The notes: a model not told the origin generated them from the sequence alone. Counted from the first letter of the stretch, positions 18,515 to 28,147 are shown. The stretch: 64,000 nucleotides of DNA from Pseudomonas hygromyciniae (GCF_016925675.1 NZ_CP070506.1:3098501-3162500), one strand, 5' to 3'. Numbers and translations are program-made.

Positions 18515-20518
18515 CTAGGGCCACGGCGAACCGTCGCAGTAAGCTGGGCCCGGAATCACACCGCGTACCCAGTAGATCGCCTCCGCAGACTCCACGGGTG
18601 TTGGGATCCCAATAATACTGATCCTGTAGGATATTTTTGCCGACCCCATAGAGAAGCTGGCTTGATTGATCGGCTTTACGTAGGTGTCATAAGGGCCCAC
18701 CGGCACGTTGAAACCGACCTGCGTTTGCTGGAAGTTCAGCGGCCCGAATGGAAAGGTTCCTGTCGCACCAGGAATAGGCACAGCACCATCGTCATCGCTG
18801 CAACCTACCCAATCCACATTGACGATCATCCCTGGCTCAAAGTGCTCACTGGGCGGTACGAAGACCTGAAGGATACGGTTGGGTGCCGGTACTGCTTTAC
18901 ACCCGATTTGGCCGGGCACGACGCCAGGAACTGCGGACGATGCGTCGACCACTTCAGGTGCCCGGAGCGAAATCACATTCGCAGTGACGTTAATCGTCTG
19001 GTTGGGCGATGAAACACGGTTGTGTGTTGACGCGAGGCGGATGTCATAGCGCAGCGGGATCAGGTTGTTGGAGTGCCTGCGGATGTAAGGCCACGCAAGG
19101 ACCATAGGTATTTCATCACCAGGCATCGCGCCGACGTTGTCGACAAACGCGCTATCGACCAGATCGTTCATGTAAAACAGGTCAATGTAAAATGGATGCG
19201 CCGAGGGTAGCGGCATAGCGCTCCACAGGCGCACTACCACGTCGGCATCCTTTTCTGCGTCGAGTTCATTGAGCTCGTTGGTCAGCCCCGAACCTCGACC
19301 CGTCAATACGGGTAAGGGCAAGTTGGGGTTTACCAGGTCCGGCTCCCAGGGATTGATCGGGCCGCCCACTTCCAACTCAAGTTCAATATCGGTCGGGGCT
19401 GGCACCCAGTGCAATACGCCGTGGCGGCGGACCGCATACTCCACCCGCAGATTAATCGCGCCGGTGCTGGTCCCGTACAGGGCAACGAGTGTTGGAAAGT
19501 CGATATGGAAGTTATAGGGGAACGGCGATCCGCCCAGCGGGTAAGGGCCAATCTCCCGAACGCCATTGGCAGTCGTCAGACGCACTAAGAACGCGTCTGC
19601 TGTGCGATCTGCATCAACGTAGCTAGGAATAATGACAAACATCCCTGAGGAGGCGGCGGTATCGGCCCGATCGATCAGGCGATCCCCCACCCCAATCAGC
19701 GAGATGGCATCCCTGACACCCGCCTGACCAAGTGTAGGCGCAGGGTTCAGGCTAACCGTAATGGGCAACTCGAAGGAGGGTTCACTGCGATTGCCCGCAG
19801 CGTCCACAAGACGGTACACCAGCTTTCTGAGGCCATCCCCCAAGTCGGCAAGGGCTTGGGTGAATCGCACTTGCCGATCAGGGAATACGGGGCCTTCGGC
19901 GATGGGTTCTGCCGAGTCGCTATTTCCCTCATACAACAACCACCGATCAGTTGGCTGTGCACCTTCGGCCATATAGTCGGGTATACCGAACAGAATGCCG
20001 CCAGGGTTCGCGTCCATATAAGGCTGGGTGATACTGCCCGGCCACCCTGCGGGGAGCGTCAACCGGCGCGGGCCGTCTGGAACGCTGTCATAAGGCGCGG
20101 TACGGTCGATGATCAGCGGCGCTTGAAATGATCCCGCGTCATTTAGCGAGCTTTGAACGACACGATAGCTGATGTGATGCTCGCCTTCGGTCAGAAATCT
20201 TCTAGCGATTCGTATGATGTAGTGCGTGGGAAAAGGAGGGTTAAAAAAAACGGGCTCACTGCTGATACGCCCGGACTGGAAGCCCCCGATATCGTTAATG
20301 TGAACATCCAGGACATCCGGCGCGGCAGGGTCGGTGGGAGTGGGAATCCAGAGAGCAGCCCGCACTTCCAGAAAATCCTGGTCCGCTACCGCTCTACTTA
20401 TCAACCCAGGGTGCGCCACAGGGTCTACCAGCCCCACAATTTCAGGAGCAGGCAAAACAATTTCAATAGGGTCAGCAGTTACGGATCTTTTACTTACCAC
20501 TGGATAAATCTTTTTCAT
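18515..20518 (-). CDS. Large repetitive beta-rich protein of unknown function (paralogue of next gene)
   Basis: I do not recognise a named family. The 667-residue protein has no signal peptide or membrane helix. It appears to consist of about six Ig-like beta modules, judging from repeated blocks such as ISYRVVQSSLNDAG...APLIIDRTAP, LVYRLVDAAGNRSEPSFELP and LEVGGPINPW. It shares with the next gene upstream the N-terminal EIVGLVDP...GLI pattern, YRLVDAAGN, GRGSGLTNELNELDAEKDAD and a Cys-Asp-Gly-Ser near the C terminus (YCDGSPWP). Base composition looks less GC-rich than the neighbours. A terminator follows. Possible roles (surface filament, effector, toxin carrier) cannot be decided from sequence. 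Confidence 0.75.
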   Translation of the reverse strand: MKKIYPVVSKRSVTADPIEIVLPAPEIVGLVDPVAHPGLISRAVADQDFLEVRAALWIPTPTDPAAPDVLDVHINDIGGFQSGRISSEPVFFNPPFPTHYIIRIARRFLTEGEHHISYRVVQSSLNDAGSFQAPLIIDRTAPYDSVPDGPRRLTLPAGWPGSITQPYMDANPGGILFGIPDYMAEGAQPTDRWLLYEGNSDSAEPIAEGPVFPDRQVRFTQALADLGDGLRKLVYRLVDAAGNRSEPSFELPITVSLNPAPTLGQAGVRDAISLIGVGDRLIDRADTAASSGMFVIIPSYVDADRTADAFLVRLTTANGVREIGPYPLGGSPFPYNFHIDFPTLVALYGTSTGAINLRVEYAVRRHGVLHWVPAPTDIELELEVGGPINPWEPDLVNPNLPLPVLTGRGSGLTNELNELDAEKDADVVVRLWSAMPLPSAHPFYIDLFYMNDLVDSAFVDNVGAMPGDEIPMVLAWPYIRRHSNNLIPLRYDIRLASTHNRVSSPNQTINVTANVISLRAPEVVDASSAVPGVVPGQIGCKAVPAPNRILQVFVPPSEHFEPGMIVNVDWVGCSDDDGAVPIPGATGTFPFGPLNFQQTQVGFNVPVGPYDTYVKPINQASFSMGSAKISYRISIIGIPTPVESAEAIYWVRGVIPGPAYCDGSPWP

Positions 20519-20702
20519 GATCTTTACCCTTCAGTTAAGTGCCAAAACATTGCATCAAGCGTACTTGCGCCTACAACAATTATTCTTTCGCATTCGAATT
20601 ACTTCACCACTTAATACGGTAATTAGAGACAGATCTTTCCCACGGCAGGTACTTGCCAGAGCACCTGCTTTTGCACTGACTATGTTAAGTGGCGGAACCA
20701 GA

Positions 20703-22688
20703 TCAACTGTCGTCGTTGCACCCCTCTAGAGAACCATCACAAAAACCCGCATCGCCAGGCTGGCAAATCTTCCCGCTACCGGGAAATACCCGATCAATGC
20801 GCACTCGACCGACCACAGAGTCACCAATCAGCGCCCCACCGCGCCGGACAAAGAACTCAGCGGTGGCCGACGCAAAGTTACGCATAGGTTCTATCTTTGT
20901 TTCCCATGGCCAAACTCTGATACTCAAACCATTGGCTATATCATCGGCATTCAGTGAAACGGTTGAGTTGAAATCCGTGCCATCAATAGGATCTTCCCAA
21001 GCGTTACTTAAAAACCCTTGCCAGAAAAACTCAATTTCATCCCCAGGCAGATAACGTGAGTCCGCACGTATGAACCAATAGACACCATGACAGATCGAAG
21101 GCTTTGACTCACAAGTAAGGTAGCGTGCCGGGCCATGCAAAGTGTGCTCGATCAATGGCGCGTCAAACTTTACAAGTGGCGCAACATGAACATTAACTAG
21201 CGTTTCCGGCGAATGTTGTTCGTTGACGCCATTACTAGTGGTGTAATAAACGGGAATCCCAGGATTGTTGCCACCGTCGACAATCACGCTGCCCGAAACA
21301 TCAGTGAATTGAACAGGCTGATCGGTTACATCACCCGCTTGCACAACATAATGAGCAACCGGGCCAACACCGTTCCAGTACAGCTCAAGGCGCTCGCCGG
21401 GCTGTGGGTCTTGATACAATCTGACCCACACTTCAGCGCCCAACTCCCGATCACGAAAATCAAGCTCGTTATGTAAGCCCGATCCTTTGCCAAAGACATC
21501 GACCAAGGGCAATGTATCGTTGCGCAATGCTGGCGCATTGATATGGTCTTGTCCGGCGATCGTCAAGTTGACCCAAATAAAGCTCAATGGCGATGGAAAA
21601 GGTGGCCGACCTGGGCGATGTATTTCGTACTGGACCGGCACTTCCATAAGTGCCAATGGCGCGGTACCGCGTAAAACATCCCAAGGGATTTCCACTGCAA
21701 ACGGAAAATGCGTGATTGGCTGAGGAGGAAGTACTCGACGGCCATCCCAGATCATCACCACACTGTCGCCCGGTGCAAAGCCGGTGTACTGGCTTTGAAT
21801 CACGGCGGCAACACTCGCCCTGGCATCATCGCGCTTGATCAGAAAGTCGTTGTAAGCCGGCGGGCGAATTTGCGGTGGTAGCAAATTGACCGGGGAAGGC
21901 ATCAGGTTGACCTGAAAGTCCATCGGCGCACTGAAAACAGTGAAATTTCCGGCTCGATCATAGAGGCGGTATTGCAGGTAGGCCGTACCGTTGGGCAATG
22001 TGCGGAAATCATCCGCAGGAATTCTGAGGATCAGCGGCTCACTGATCGTGGGAAACTCCTGAATGCCTTTCTGAATCGAAGGAAAAGGCGGGGTATCGTC
22101 ATCCAGGTACCACCCTGCTAGGTCACGTTCAGCACGACCGATGTAGTTCGGTAATAGCACTTCGATAAAAGGGTGGGTCGCCAGTACCGCCTCGGTAATA
22201 CCCGTCAGTTCTATCGACGGATCCACGAACCGTCCCTTGTCATCCGGGTGCTGAAACCTCGGCGGGTTATTGTCGACGGTGAGGGTGCGGGGCGCAGAAC
22301 GAATGGACGTCCCATCTTCGGTGACCACCTCGTAAGACACCTCCACCACCGCGTCAATTTCCCGCATGAAATCCACTGGGATATACAGCGAATAAGGGAA
22401 ATCGGCTGGATTCAATGGGCCGGTAAATGACTGCGAACTCGCTTCGACATCAATGCCCTGAATTCTCCACCACAGTTTGAGGATATGGGTCCTTGTTGGT
22501 GACGGGCCCGGAATCCACTGAGGGATACGGCACTCCAGGGGTTGCAGCGACACAGCCAGAGGAATCAAGCCTTGGGGATCGCTTGGGTCGACACCGACGA
22601 TTTCGTCAAACTCGTCGAGCATCGTAATTTTTTTTACGGTGCGGGCCGTTGCAGTCGGTGCCAAGCATGGTGTTTTCAGTCTGGACAT
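20703..22688 (-). CDS. Large repetitive beta-rich protein of unknown function (tandem paralogue)
   Basis: A 661-residue protein, not recognised, with no signal peptide. Module-like segments repeat along it: SYEVVTEDGTSIRSAPRTLTVDNNPP, LQYRLYDRAGNFTVFSAPMDFQV, QYEIHRPGRPP and FGKGSGLHNELDFRDRE. The last aligns with GRGSGLTNELNELDAEK in the downstream gene, and the C-terminal FCDGSLEG aligns with YCDGSPWP there. The ATG at 22688 is chosen because GGGAAGG lies just upstream at good spacing; the frame upstream of it has no such site. The gap to the next gene (20519-20702, 184 bp) shows no clear terminator for this direction, so the two genes may be cotranscribed. The region is probably an accessory insert. 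Confidence 0.75.
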   Translation of the reverse strand: MSRLKTPCLAPTATARTVKKITMLDEFDEIVGVDPSDPQGLIPLAVSLQPLECRIPQWIPGPSPTRTHILKLWWRIQGIDVEASSQSFTGPLNPADFPYSLYIPVDFMREIDAVVEVSYEVVTEDGTSIRSAPRTLTVDNNPPRFQHPDDKGRFVDPSIELTGITEAVLATHPFIEVLLPNYIGRAERDLAGWYLDDDTPPFPSIQKGIQEFPTISEPLILRIPADDFRTLPNGTAYLQYRLYDRAGNFTVFSAPMDFQVNLMPSPVNLLPPQIRPPAYNDFLIKRDDARASVAAVIQSQYTGFAPGDSVVMIWDGRRVLPPQPITHFPFAVEIPWDVLRGTAPLALMEVPVQYEIHRPGRPPFPSPLSFIWVNLTIAGQDHINAPALRNDTLPLVDVFGKGSGLHNELDFRDRELGAEVWVRLYQDPQPGERLELYWNGVGPVAHYVVQAGDVTDQPVQFTDVSGSVIVDGGNNPGIPVYYTTSNGVNEQHSPETLVNVHVAPLVKFDAPLIEHTLHGPARYLTCESKPSICHGVYWFIRADSRYLPGDEIEFFWQGFLSNAWEDPIDGTDFNSTVSLNADDIANGLSIRVWPWETKIEPMRNFASATAEFFVRRGGALIGDSVVGRVRIDRVFPGSGKICQPGDAGFCDGSLEGCNDDS

Positions 22689-22853
22689 GTGGCCTTCCCT
22701 CAGGGTGGTTTTGAAGGAATTAAACGCCGGAATCGGCCCATCGGATACTGTCAGAACTAACAGGTAAGGCACTCCACTCGTCGGATTTCATCCTATGGCG
22801 CCTCAGCGATTTGCCTTCGCGGCCCTTGACTATCGAGCATGGCTGGTGTTTTC

Positions 22854-22867
22854 TGAAACCGGTTTCA
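22854..22867. promoter_or_regulatory. PtxS operator upstream of ptxS
   Basis: The perfect 14 bp palindrome TGAAACCGGTTTCA is the published PtxS site. It lies 47 bp before the ptxS start, consistent with the autorepression described for this regulator. Confidence 0.92.
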
Positions 22868-22914
22868 AATAGATTCATGAACCGTCTATTCCAAAATAAG
22901 AAAGGCCCGCTACC

Positions 22915-23934
22915 GTGACTTCATTCTCTGCCGCCCAGCGCAGCCGCGTGACCATGCTTGATGTAGCCGAACGTGCCGGTGTGTCCAAGGCCAGCGTGTC
23001 GCGCTTTATCGGCGATGACCGCGCCCTGCTCTCCGACACCATCGCCCTGCGTATCGAGCAAGCCATCGATGAGTTGGGTTACCGCCCCAACCAGATGGCC
23101 CGGGGCCTCAAGCGTGGGCGCACGCGCCTGATCGGCATGCTGGTGGCCGATATCCGCAACCCCTATTCCATTGCCGTGATGCATGGTGTGGAAACCGCCT
23201 GCCGGCAACACGGCTACAGCCTGGTGGTGTGCAACACCGACCGCGATGACGAGCAGGAGCGCCAGCACCTGGCGGCGCTGCGTGCGTACAACATCGAAGG
23301 TTTGATCGTGAATACCCTTGGCCATCACCTTGAGCAACTGCTGGAGTTGCAGCGGGAAATGCCGCTGGTGCTGGTAGACCGTAAGGTGGAGGCATTGCAC
23401 AGCGATCTGGTGGGGCTGGATAACCCTCTGGCCGTACGCATGGCCCTGGAACACCTGGAGCAACAGGGTTATCGGGACATCTTGCTGGTCAGCGAAACAG
23501 CGGATGGCACCAGTTCGCGGGTGGAGCGCCTGGACAGTTTCCAGGCCGAAATCAGCCGCCGCCCAGCGTTACGCGGTAGCGTGCTGGAAATTGACCCAGA
23601 CTTGAACCGCGGTTTGCAGGCGTTTCTGGCCGCCCCCAAGCCAGGCCCCAAAGCGCTGTTCTGTGCCAACGGCGTCGCCGCGCTGGCCTGTACTCGGGCG
23701 TTGCGTGAATTGGGTTGCCGTCTGTTCGAAGACGTGGGGGTGATTGCCCTCGATGATCTGGATTGGTTCCCGTTGGTCGGTAGCGGCATCACCGCCCTCG
23801 CCCAGCCCACCGAAGCTATTGGCGCCAGCGCCTTCGAGTGCCTGCTCAAGCGCTTGCGTGGAGATACTTCGCCAACCCACGCCGTGGATTTCGCTCCGCA
23901 GCTTATCGTGCGAGGTTCCACCCACCCGATATAG
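22915..23934 (+). CDS. ptxS: LacI-family regulator of 2-ketogluconate use, PtxS
   Basis: A 339-residue LacI/GalR repressor. The N-terminal helix-turn-helix is MLDVAERAGVSKASVSRFIG (about 14-33), with the hinge at YRPNQMARGLKRGRT. A periplasmic-binding-protein-like effector domain follows (LIGMLVADIRNPYS through ALDDLDWFPLVGSGITALAQP). PtxS binds 2-ketogluconate and controls the kgu genes. The identity rests on the neighbouring kguEKTD genes and on two perfect PtxS operators, one before ptxS and one before kguE. A terminator overlaps the 3' end, so the regulator and the operon have separate promoters. Confidence 0.95.
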   Translation: MTSFSAAQRSRVTMLDVAERAGVSKASVSRFIGDDRALLSDTIALRIEQAIDELGYRPNQMARGLKRGRTRLIGMLVADIRNPYSIAVMHGVETACRQHGYSLVVCNTDRDDEQERQHLAALRAYNIEGLIVNTLGHHLEQLLELQREMPLVLVDRKVEALHSDLVGLDNPLAVRMALEHLEQQGYRDILLVSETADGTSSRVERLDSFQAEISRRPALRGSVLEIDPDLNRGLQAFLAAPKPGPKALFCANGVAALACTRALRELGCRLFEDVGVIALDDLDWFPLVGSGITALAQPTEAIGASAFECLLKRLRGDTSPTHAVDFAPQLIVRGSTHPI

Positions 23935-23965
23935 GCGTCGCTGCCGACATGGGTGGGCTTTTTTT
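23921..23965 (+). terminator. Likely terminator of ptxS
   Basis: CCCACCC at 23921-23927 pairs with GGGTGGG at 23951-23957, followed by a seven-T run. The left arm lies inside the last codons of ptxS. The loop is long, so the call is moderate. Confidence 0.6.
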
Positions 23966-23974
23966 GCCTAAAAA

Positions 23975-23988
23975 TGAAACCGGTTTCA
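23975..23988. promoter_or_regulatory. PtxS operator upstream of kguE
   Basis: A second perfect TGAAACCGGTTTCA, 13 bp before the kguE ATG. Its position over or just after the promoter fits repression of kguEKTD by PtxS, relieved by 2-ketogluconate. Confidence 0.92.
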
Positions 23989-24001
23989 GAGATCAATAAC
24001 A

Positions 24002-24784
24002 ATGCACAAATATCCCGTTTCCATCAGCCTTTCCAGCTACGGCGCAGGCCTAGTTCGCCAGCGCGGCCAATTGAGCTTCGTCGAGCTGCTGGCCGCTGCC
24101 GGCGCCACACGCATTGAATGGCGTGAAGAACTGCTGACCACCGAACAACCCAGCGCACTGGCCCAGGCTGCCGCTGAGCAGGACCTGGAGTGCGTGTTTT
24201 CCTCGCCCCTGGAACTGTGGGTGGCCGGCCGTGCACAAGCGAACAACGAACTGGCCGCCACCCTGGACCGAGCCCAGACCTTCGGTGCGCGCTGGTTGAA
24301 GGTCTCGCTCGGTTACTTCACCGACACCAACGACCTGCACAGCCTCAGCGCCCTGCTCAACCGCCACCCGGTGCGCTTGCTGGTGGAAAACGACCAGACC
24401 CTGCACGGTGGGCGCATCGAGCCGATGCAACGCTTTTTCGATGAAGCCGAACGCCTGAGCGTGCCGGTGAAGATGACCTTCGATATCGGCAACTGGCACT
24501 GGCAGGACCAATCGCCCCAGACCGCCGCACGCCTGCTGGGGCGGCATGTCGATTACCTGCATTGCAAGGCGGTGGCCCGGTGCGCCGACGGCAAGTTGGT
24601 GGCGCTGCCGCCGGGCGCCGCCGACCTGCATCAGTGGGAACAATTGCTGGGGCTGATGCCCCAAGGAATCAGCCGCGCGGTGGAATTCCCACTGCAAGGC
24701 GACGACCTGCTGCAGGTTACTGCACAGCAGGTGACCACCCTCAGCGTCCTTGGCCAACCGCGTGTGGAGAATGCCCATGTCTGA
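24002..24784 (+). CDS. kguE: Sugar phosphate isomerase/epimerase-like protein KguE
   Basis: A 260-residue AP-endonuclease-2-like TIM-barrel protein, the first gene of the 2-ketogluconate operon. Barrel-strand motifs include LVENDQTLHGGRIEPMQRFF and VKMTFDIGNWHWQDQSP, with the likely metal ligands Glu, Asp and His, and VDYLHCKAV. The exact reaction of KguE has not been clearly defined in pseudomonads, and an epimerase role is assumed from the fold. Its stop overlaps the kguK start by 8 bases, which argues for coupled translation. Confidence 0.9.
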   Translation: MHKYPVSISLSSYGAGLVRQRGQLSFVELLAAAGATRIEWREELLTTEQPSALAQAAAEQDLECVFSSPLELWVAGRAQANNELAATLDRAQTFGARWLKVSLGYFTDTNDLHSLSALLNRHPVRLLVENDQTLHGGRIEPMQRFFDEAERLSVPVKMTFDIGNWHWQDQSPQTAARLLGRHVDYLHCKAVARCADGKLVALPPGAADLHQWEQLLGLMPQGISRAVEFPLQGDDLLQVTAQQVTTLSVLGQPRVENAHV

Positions 24785-25721
24785 GATCGATATCCTGTCG
24801 TTTGGCGAGACCATGGCGATGTTCGTCGCCGAGCAAACCGGCGACCTGGCCCAGGTCGGCCAGTTTCACAAACGGATCGCCGGCGCCGACAGCAACGTGG
24901 CAATTGGCTTGTCGCGCCTGGGTTTCAATGTGGCCTGGTTGAGCCGGGTCGGCGATGATTCATTAGGCCGTTTTGTGGTCCAGACCCTTGAGCGCGAAGG
25001 CCTGGATTGCCGGCATGTGGCGGTCGATCACGCGCACCCCACCGGTTTCCAGCTCAAGTCCCGGGAAGAGAGCGGCGCCGATCCGAAGGTCGAGTATTTT
25101 CGCCGTGGCTCGGCGGCCAGTCACCTGTCCGGCGCCGTGATTACGCCTGAGCTGCTGCAAGCGCGGCATCTGCACGCCACCGGCATTGTGCCGGCGTTGT
25201 CAGACACCGCCGCCGAGCTGTCGCGCCAGTTGATGAGCCAGATGCGCGCAGCGGGCCGCAGTGTGTCCTTCGACCCTAACCTGCGCCCCTCGCTATGGCC
25301 CAGCGAGCAAAAAATGATCCGCGAAATCAATGCCCTGGCCAGCCTGGCCCATTGGGTATTGCCGGGCTTGAGCGAAGGTCGCCTGCTGACCGGCTTCGAA
25401 GACCCTGCGGACATTGCCGCCTTCTACCTCGACCAGGGTGTCGAAGCCGTGGCGATCAAGCTCGGCCCTCACGGCGCCTATTACCGCAACCACTTGGACC
25501 AGGGCTTTGTCGCCGCCGTGCCCGTGGCCAAGGTCGTGGACACCGTCGGCGCCGGCGATGGCTTTGCGGTCGGCCTGATCAGCGCCCTTTTGGAAAACCT
25601 CAGTTTTACCCAGGCAGTGCAGCGCGCCAACTGGATCGGCAGCCGCGCGGTACAGAGCCGTGGCGATATGGAAGGCCTGCCGCTGCGCGCCGACCTGCCA
25701 GCCCTGCAAAAAGCCGGCTGA
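24777..25721 (+). CDS. kguK: 2-ketogluconokinase KguK
   Basis: A 314-residue PfkB-family sugar kinase that phosphorylates 2-keto-D-gluconate to 2-keto-6-phosphogluconate in the cytosol. The N-terminal ILSFGETMAMFV, the GADSNVAIGLSRLG block and the C-terminal DTVGAGDGFAVG (anion hole and catalytic Asp) are the PfkB signatures. The start ATG at 24777 lies inside the end of kguE. The length is normal for the family. Confidence 0.95.
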   Translation: MSEIDILSFGETMAMFVAEQTGDLAQVGQFHKRIAGADSNVAIGLSRLGFNVAWLSRVGDDSLGRFVVQTLEREGLDCRHVAVDHAHPTGFQLKSREESGADPKVEYFRRGSAASHLSGAVITPELLQARHLHATGIVPALSDTAAELSRQLMSQMRAAGRSVSFDPNLRPSLWPSEQKMIREINALASLAHWVLPGLSEGRLLTGFEDPADIAAFYLDQGVEAVAIKLGPHGAYYRNHLDQGFVAAVPVAKVVDTVGAGDGFAVGLISALLENLSFTQAVQRANWIGSRAVQSRGDMEGLPLRADLPALQKAG

Positions 25722-25781
25722 CCCCCGGCGCGAAACACCGTTACCTGTTGCCACAACTACAACAAGCTCAGGAGCAACCCC

Positions 25782-27080
25782 ATGAATAACCTGAAACTCG
25801 CCACCCGCCGTTGGTGGTACATCATGCCCATCGTCTTCATCACCTACAGCCTGGCGTACCTGGACCGCGCCAACTACGGCTTTGCCGCCGCCTCCGGGAT
25901 GGCCGAAGACCTGATGATTACCCCGGGCATGTCTTCACTGCTCGGCGCATTGTTCTTCCTTGGCTACTTTTTCTTCCAAGTGCCGGGCGCGATCTACGCC
26001 CAACGGCGCAGCGTAAAGAAACTGATCTTCGTCAGCCTGATCCTCTGGGGCGGCCTGGCCACGTTGACCGGCATTGTGTCCAACGCCTACATGTTGATCG
26101 CCATCCGCTTTTTGCTCGGGGTGGTCGAGGCCGCGGTGATGCCGGCGATGCTGGTGTACCTGTGCCACTGGTTCACCCGCGCCGAACGCTCGCGGGCCAA
26201 TACCTTTCTGATCCTCGGCAACCCGGTGACCATGTTGTGGATGTCGGTGGTGTCGGGTTACCTGGTGCAGCATTACAGCTGGCGCTGGATGTTTATCGTC
26301 GAAGGCCTGCCGGCGGTGTTCTGGGCCTTTATCTGGTGGCGCCTGGCCGATGAGCGCCCAGCGGACGCCAAGTGGCTGAGCGCCGGCGAGAAACACGACC
26401 TGGAAACCGCCCTGGCCGCCGAACAGGTCGGGCTCAAGGCGGTGAAGAACTATGCCGAAGCCTTCCGCTCGCCCAAGGTGATCATCCTGGCGCTGCAGTT
26501 TTTTTGCTGGAGCATTGGGGTCTACGGGTTCGTGTTGTGGTTGCCATCGATCCTCAAGGCCGGCCTGCAGATGGACATGGTCGAAGCCGGCTGGCTCTCG
26601 GCGCTGCCGTACCTGGCGGCGGTGATCGGCATGCTGGCGGTATCCTGGGGCTCGGACAAGCTGCAAAAACGCAAACGCTTTGTGTGGCCGCCGCTGTTGA
26701 TCGCCTCCATCGCCTTCTACGGTTCCTACCTGTTGGGTGCTGAACATTTCTGGTGGTCCTACACCCTATTGGTGATCGCCGGTGCGTGCATGTACGCGCC
26801 CTATGGGCCGTTTTTTGCCATCGTCCCGGAAATCCTTCCGGCCAACGTCGCCGGTGGCGCCATGGCCTTGATCAACAGCATGGGCGCGCTCGGTTCGTTT
26901 GGCGGCTCTTATCTGGTGGGCTACCTCAACAGCAGCACCGGCTCGCCGGGCGCATCGTACCTGCTGATGAGCGGCGCATTGCTGCTGTCGGTAGTGCTGA
27001 CGATTTTTCTCAAGACCGGTGCTCGTGCCCCCTCCCCGGCAGCACCGTTGCACTCCCTGGATTTGAAGGTAAGAACCTGA
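25782..27080 (+). CDS. kguT: 2-ketogluconate MFS transporter KguT
   Basis: A 432-residue major-facilitator protein of the anion:cation symporter type, importing 2-ketogluconate from the periplasm. It has twelve hydrophobic segments. The first loop LDRANYGFAAASGM and the IRFLLGVVEAAVMPAML segment are characteristic of this subfamily. An AGGAG ribosome site lies at good distance. The stop overlaps the kguD start as ATGA. Confidence 0.93.
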   Translation: MNNLKLATRRWWYIMPIVFITYSLAYLDRANYGFAAASGMAEDLMITPGMSSLLGALFFLGYFFFQVPGAIYAQRRSVKKLIFVSLILWGGLATLTGIVSNAYMLIAIRFLLGVVEAAVMPAMLVYLCHWFTRAERSRANTFLILGNPVTMLWMSVVSGYLVQHYSWRWMFIVEGLPAVFWAFIWWRLADERPADAKWLSAGEKHDLETALAAEQVGLKAVKNYAEAFRSPKVIILALQFFCWSIGVYGFVLWLPSILKAGLQMDMVEAGWLSALPYLAAVIGMLAVSWGSDKLQKRKRFVWPPLLIASIAFYGSYLLGAEHFWWSYTLLVIAGACMYAPYGPFFAIVPEILPANVAGGAMALINSMGALGSFGGSYLVGYLNSSTGSPGASYLLMSGALLLSVVLTIFLKTGARAPSPAAPLHSLDLKVRT

Positions 27081-28057
27081 TGAAAAAACATGTCGTGCTG
27101 TACAAGAAACTCTCCGCGCCGCTGATGGCTCGCCTGCATGAGGCGGCCCAGGTGACGCTGATCGAAACCCTCGACCCCACAGGCCTGGCACAGTTGCGTG
27201 ATGCCTTGCCCGGCGCCCATGGCTTGCTGGGGGCAAGCCTGCGCCTGGATGCGACCCTGCTGGACATGGCACCGCAGCTGGAAGCGGTGGCCAGTGTTTC
27301 GGTGGGCGTTGATAACTACGACATCGACTACCTGACCCAGCGCGGCATCCTGCTGAGCAACACCCCTGATGTACTCACCGAAACCACCGCCGACACCGGT
27401 TTTGCGCTGATCCTCGCCACCGCCCGACGCGTGGTGGAGTTGGCGAACATGGTGCGTGCCGGCAACTGGAACCAGAACATCGGCCCGCTGCACTTTGGCA
27501 GCGATGTACATGGCAAGACCCTGGGCATCATTGGCATGGGGCGCATTGGTGAAGCGCTGGCCCAACGGGGGCATTTTGGCTTTGGCATGCCGGTGATCTA
27601 CCACAGCCATTCGCCCAAGCCTGCGGTGGAACAACGGTTTGGCGCGCAATACCGCAGCCTGCCCGATCTGCTGCAGCAAGCCGACTTTGTGTGCCTGACA
27701 CTGCCGCTGACTGCCCAGACTCAGGGGTTGATTGGCGCCAAGGAGTTCGCGCTTATGGGCCCGGAGACGATTTTCATCAATATCTCCCGGGGCAAAGTGG
27801 TGGACGAAGCGGCACTGGTCGAAGCCCTGCAACAGCGTACGATTCGCGCTGCGGGTCTGGATGTGTTCGAGCGTGAGCCGTTGAACCATGACTCGCCGTT
27901 ACTGCGTTTGAACAATGTGGTGGCAACGCCGCACATCGGCTCTGCCACCCATGAAACGCGCGAAGCCATGGCCAAATGCGCGGTGGACAACCTGCTGGCA
28001 GCACTGGCCGGCGAACGCCCGATAAACCTGGTGAACACCGGCGCCTGGAAGCGCTGA
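27080..28057 (+). CDS. kguD: 2-keto-6-phosphogluconate reductase KguD
   Basis: A 325-residue D-2-hydroxyacid dehydrogenase that reduces 2-keto-6-phosphogluconate to 6-phosphogluconate with NAD(P)H, the last step of the peripheral pathway. The nucleotide-binding motif is KTLGIIGMGRIGEALA, the substrate segment is INISRGKVVDEAALV, and the catalytic His is in TPHIGSATHE. The start (MKKHVVLYKKL) overlaps the kguT stop by four bases. No terminator was found before the repeat cluster that follows. Confidence 0.95.
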   Translation: MKKHVVLYKKLSAPLMARLHEAAQVTLIETLDPTGLAQLRDALPGAHGLLGASLRLDATLLDMAPQLEAVASVSVGVDNYDIDYLTQRGILLSNTPDVLTETTADTGFALILATARRVVELANMVRAGNWNQNIGPLHFGSDVHGKTLGIIGMGRIGEALAQRGHFGFGMPVIYHSHSPKPAVEQRFGAQYRSLPDLLQQADFVCLTLPLTAQTQGLIGAKEFALMGPETIFINISRGKVVDEAALVEALQQRTIRAAGLDVFEREPLNHDSPLLRLNNVVATPHIGSATHETREAMAKCAVDNLLAALAGERPINLVNTGAWKR

Positions 28058-28079
28058 GCCTGGCCTGAGTGCTGAGAGA

Positions 28080-28147
28080 GCCTGATTGGAGATAGGGCCT
28101 GATTGGTGAGAAAGCTTGATTGGTGATAGGGCCTGATTGGTGATAGG
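28080..28147. repeat. Four tandem copies of a 17 bp unit
   Basis: The unit is GCCTGATTGGTGATAGG, repeated at 28080, 28097, 28114 and 28131 with one to four changes in the first three copies. It begins 22 bp after the kguD stop. No coding role is visible. Confidence 0.85.
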
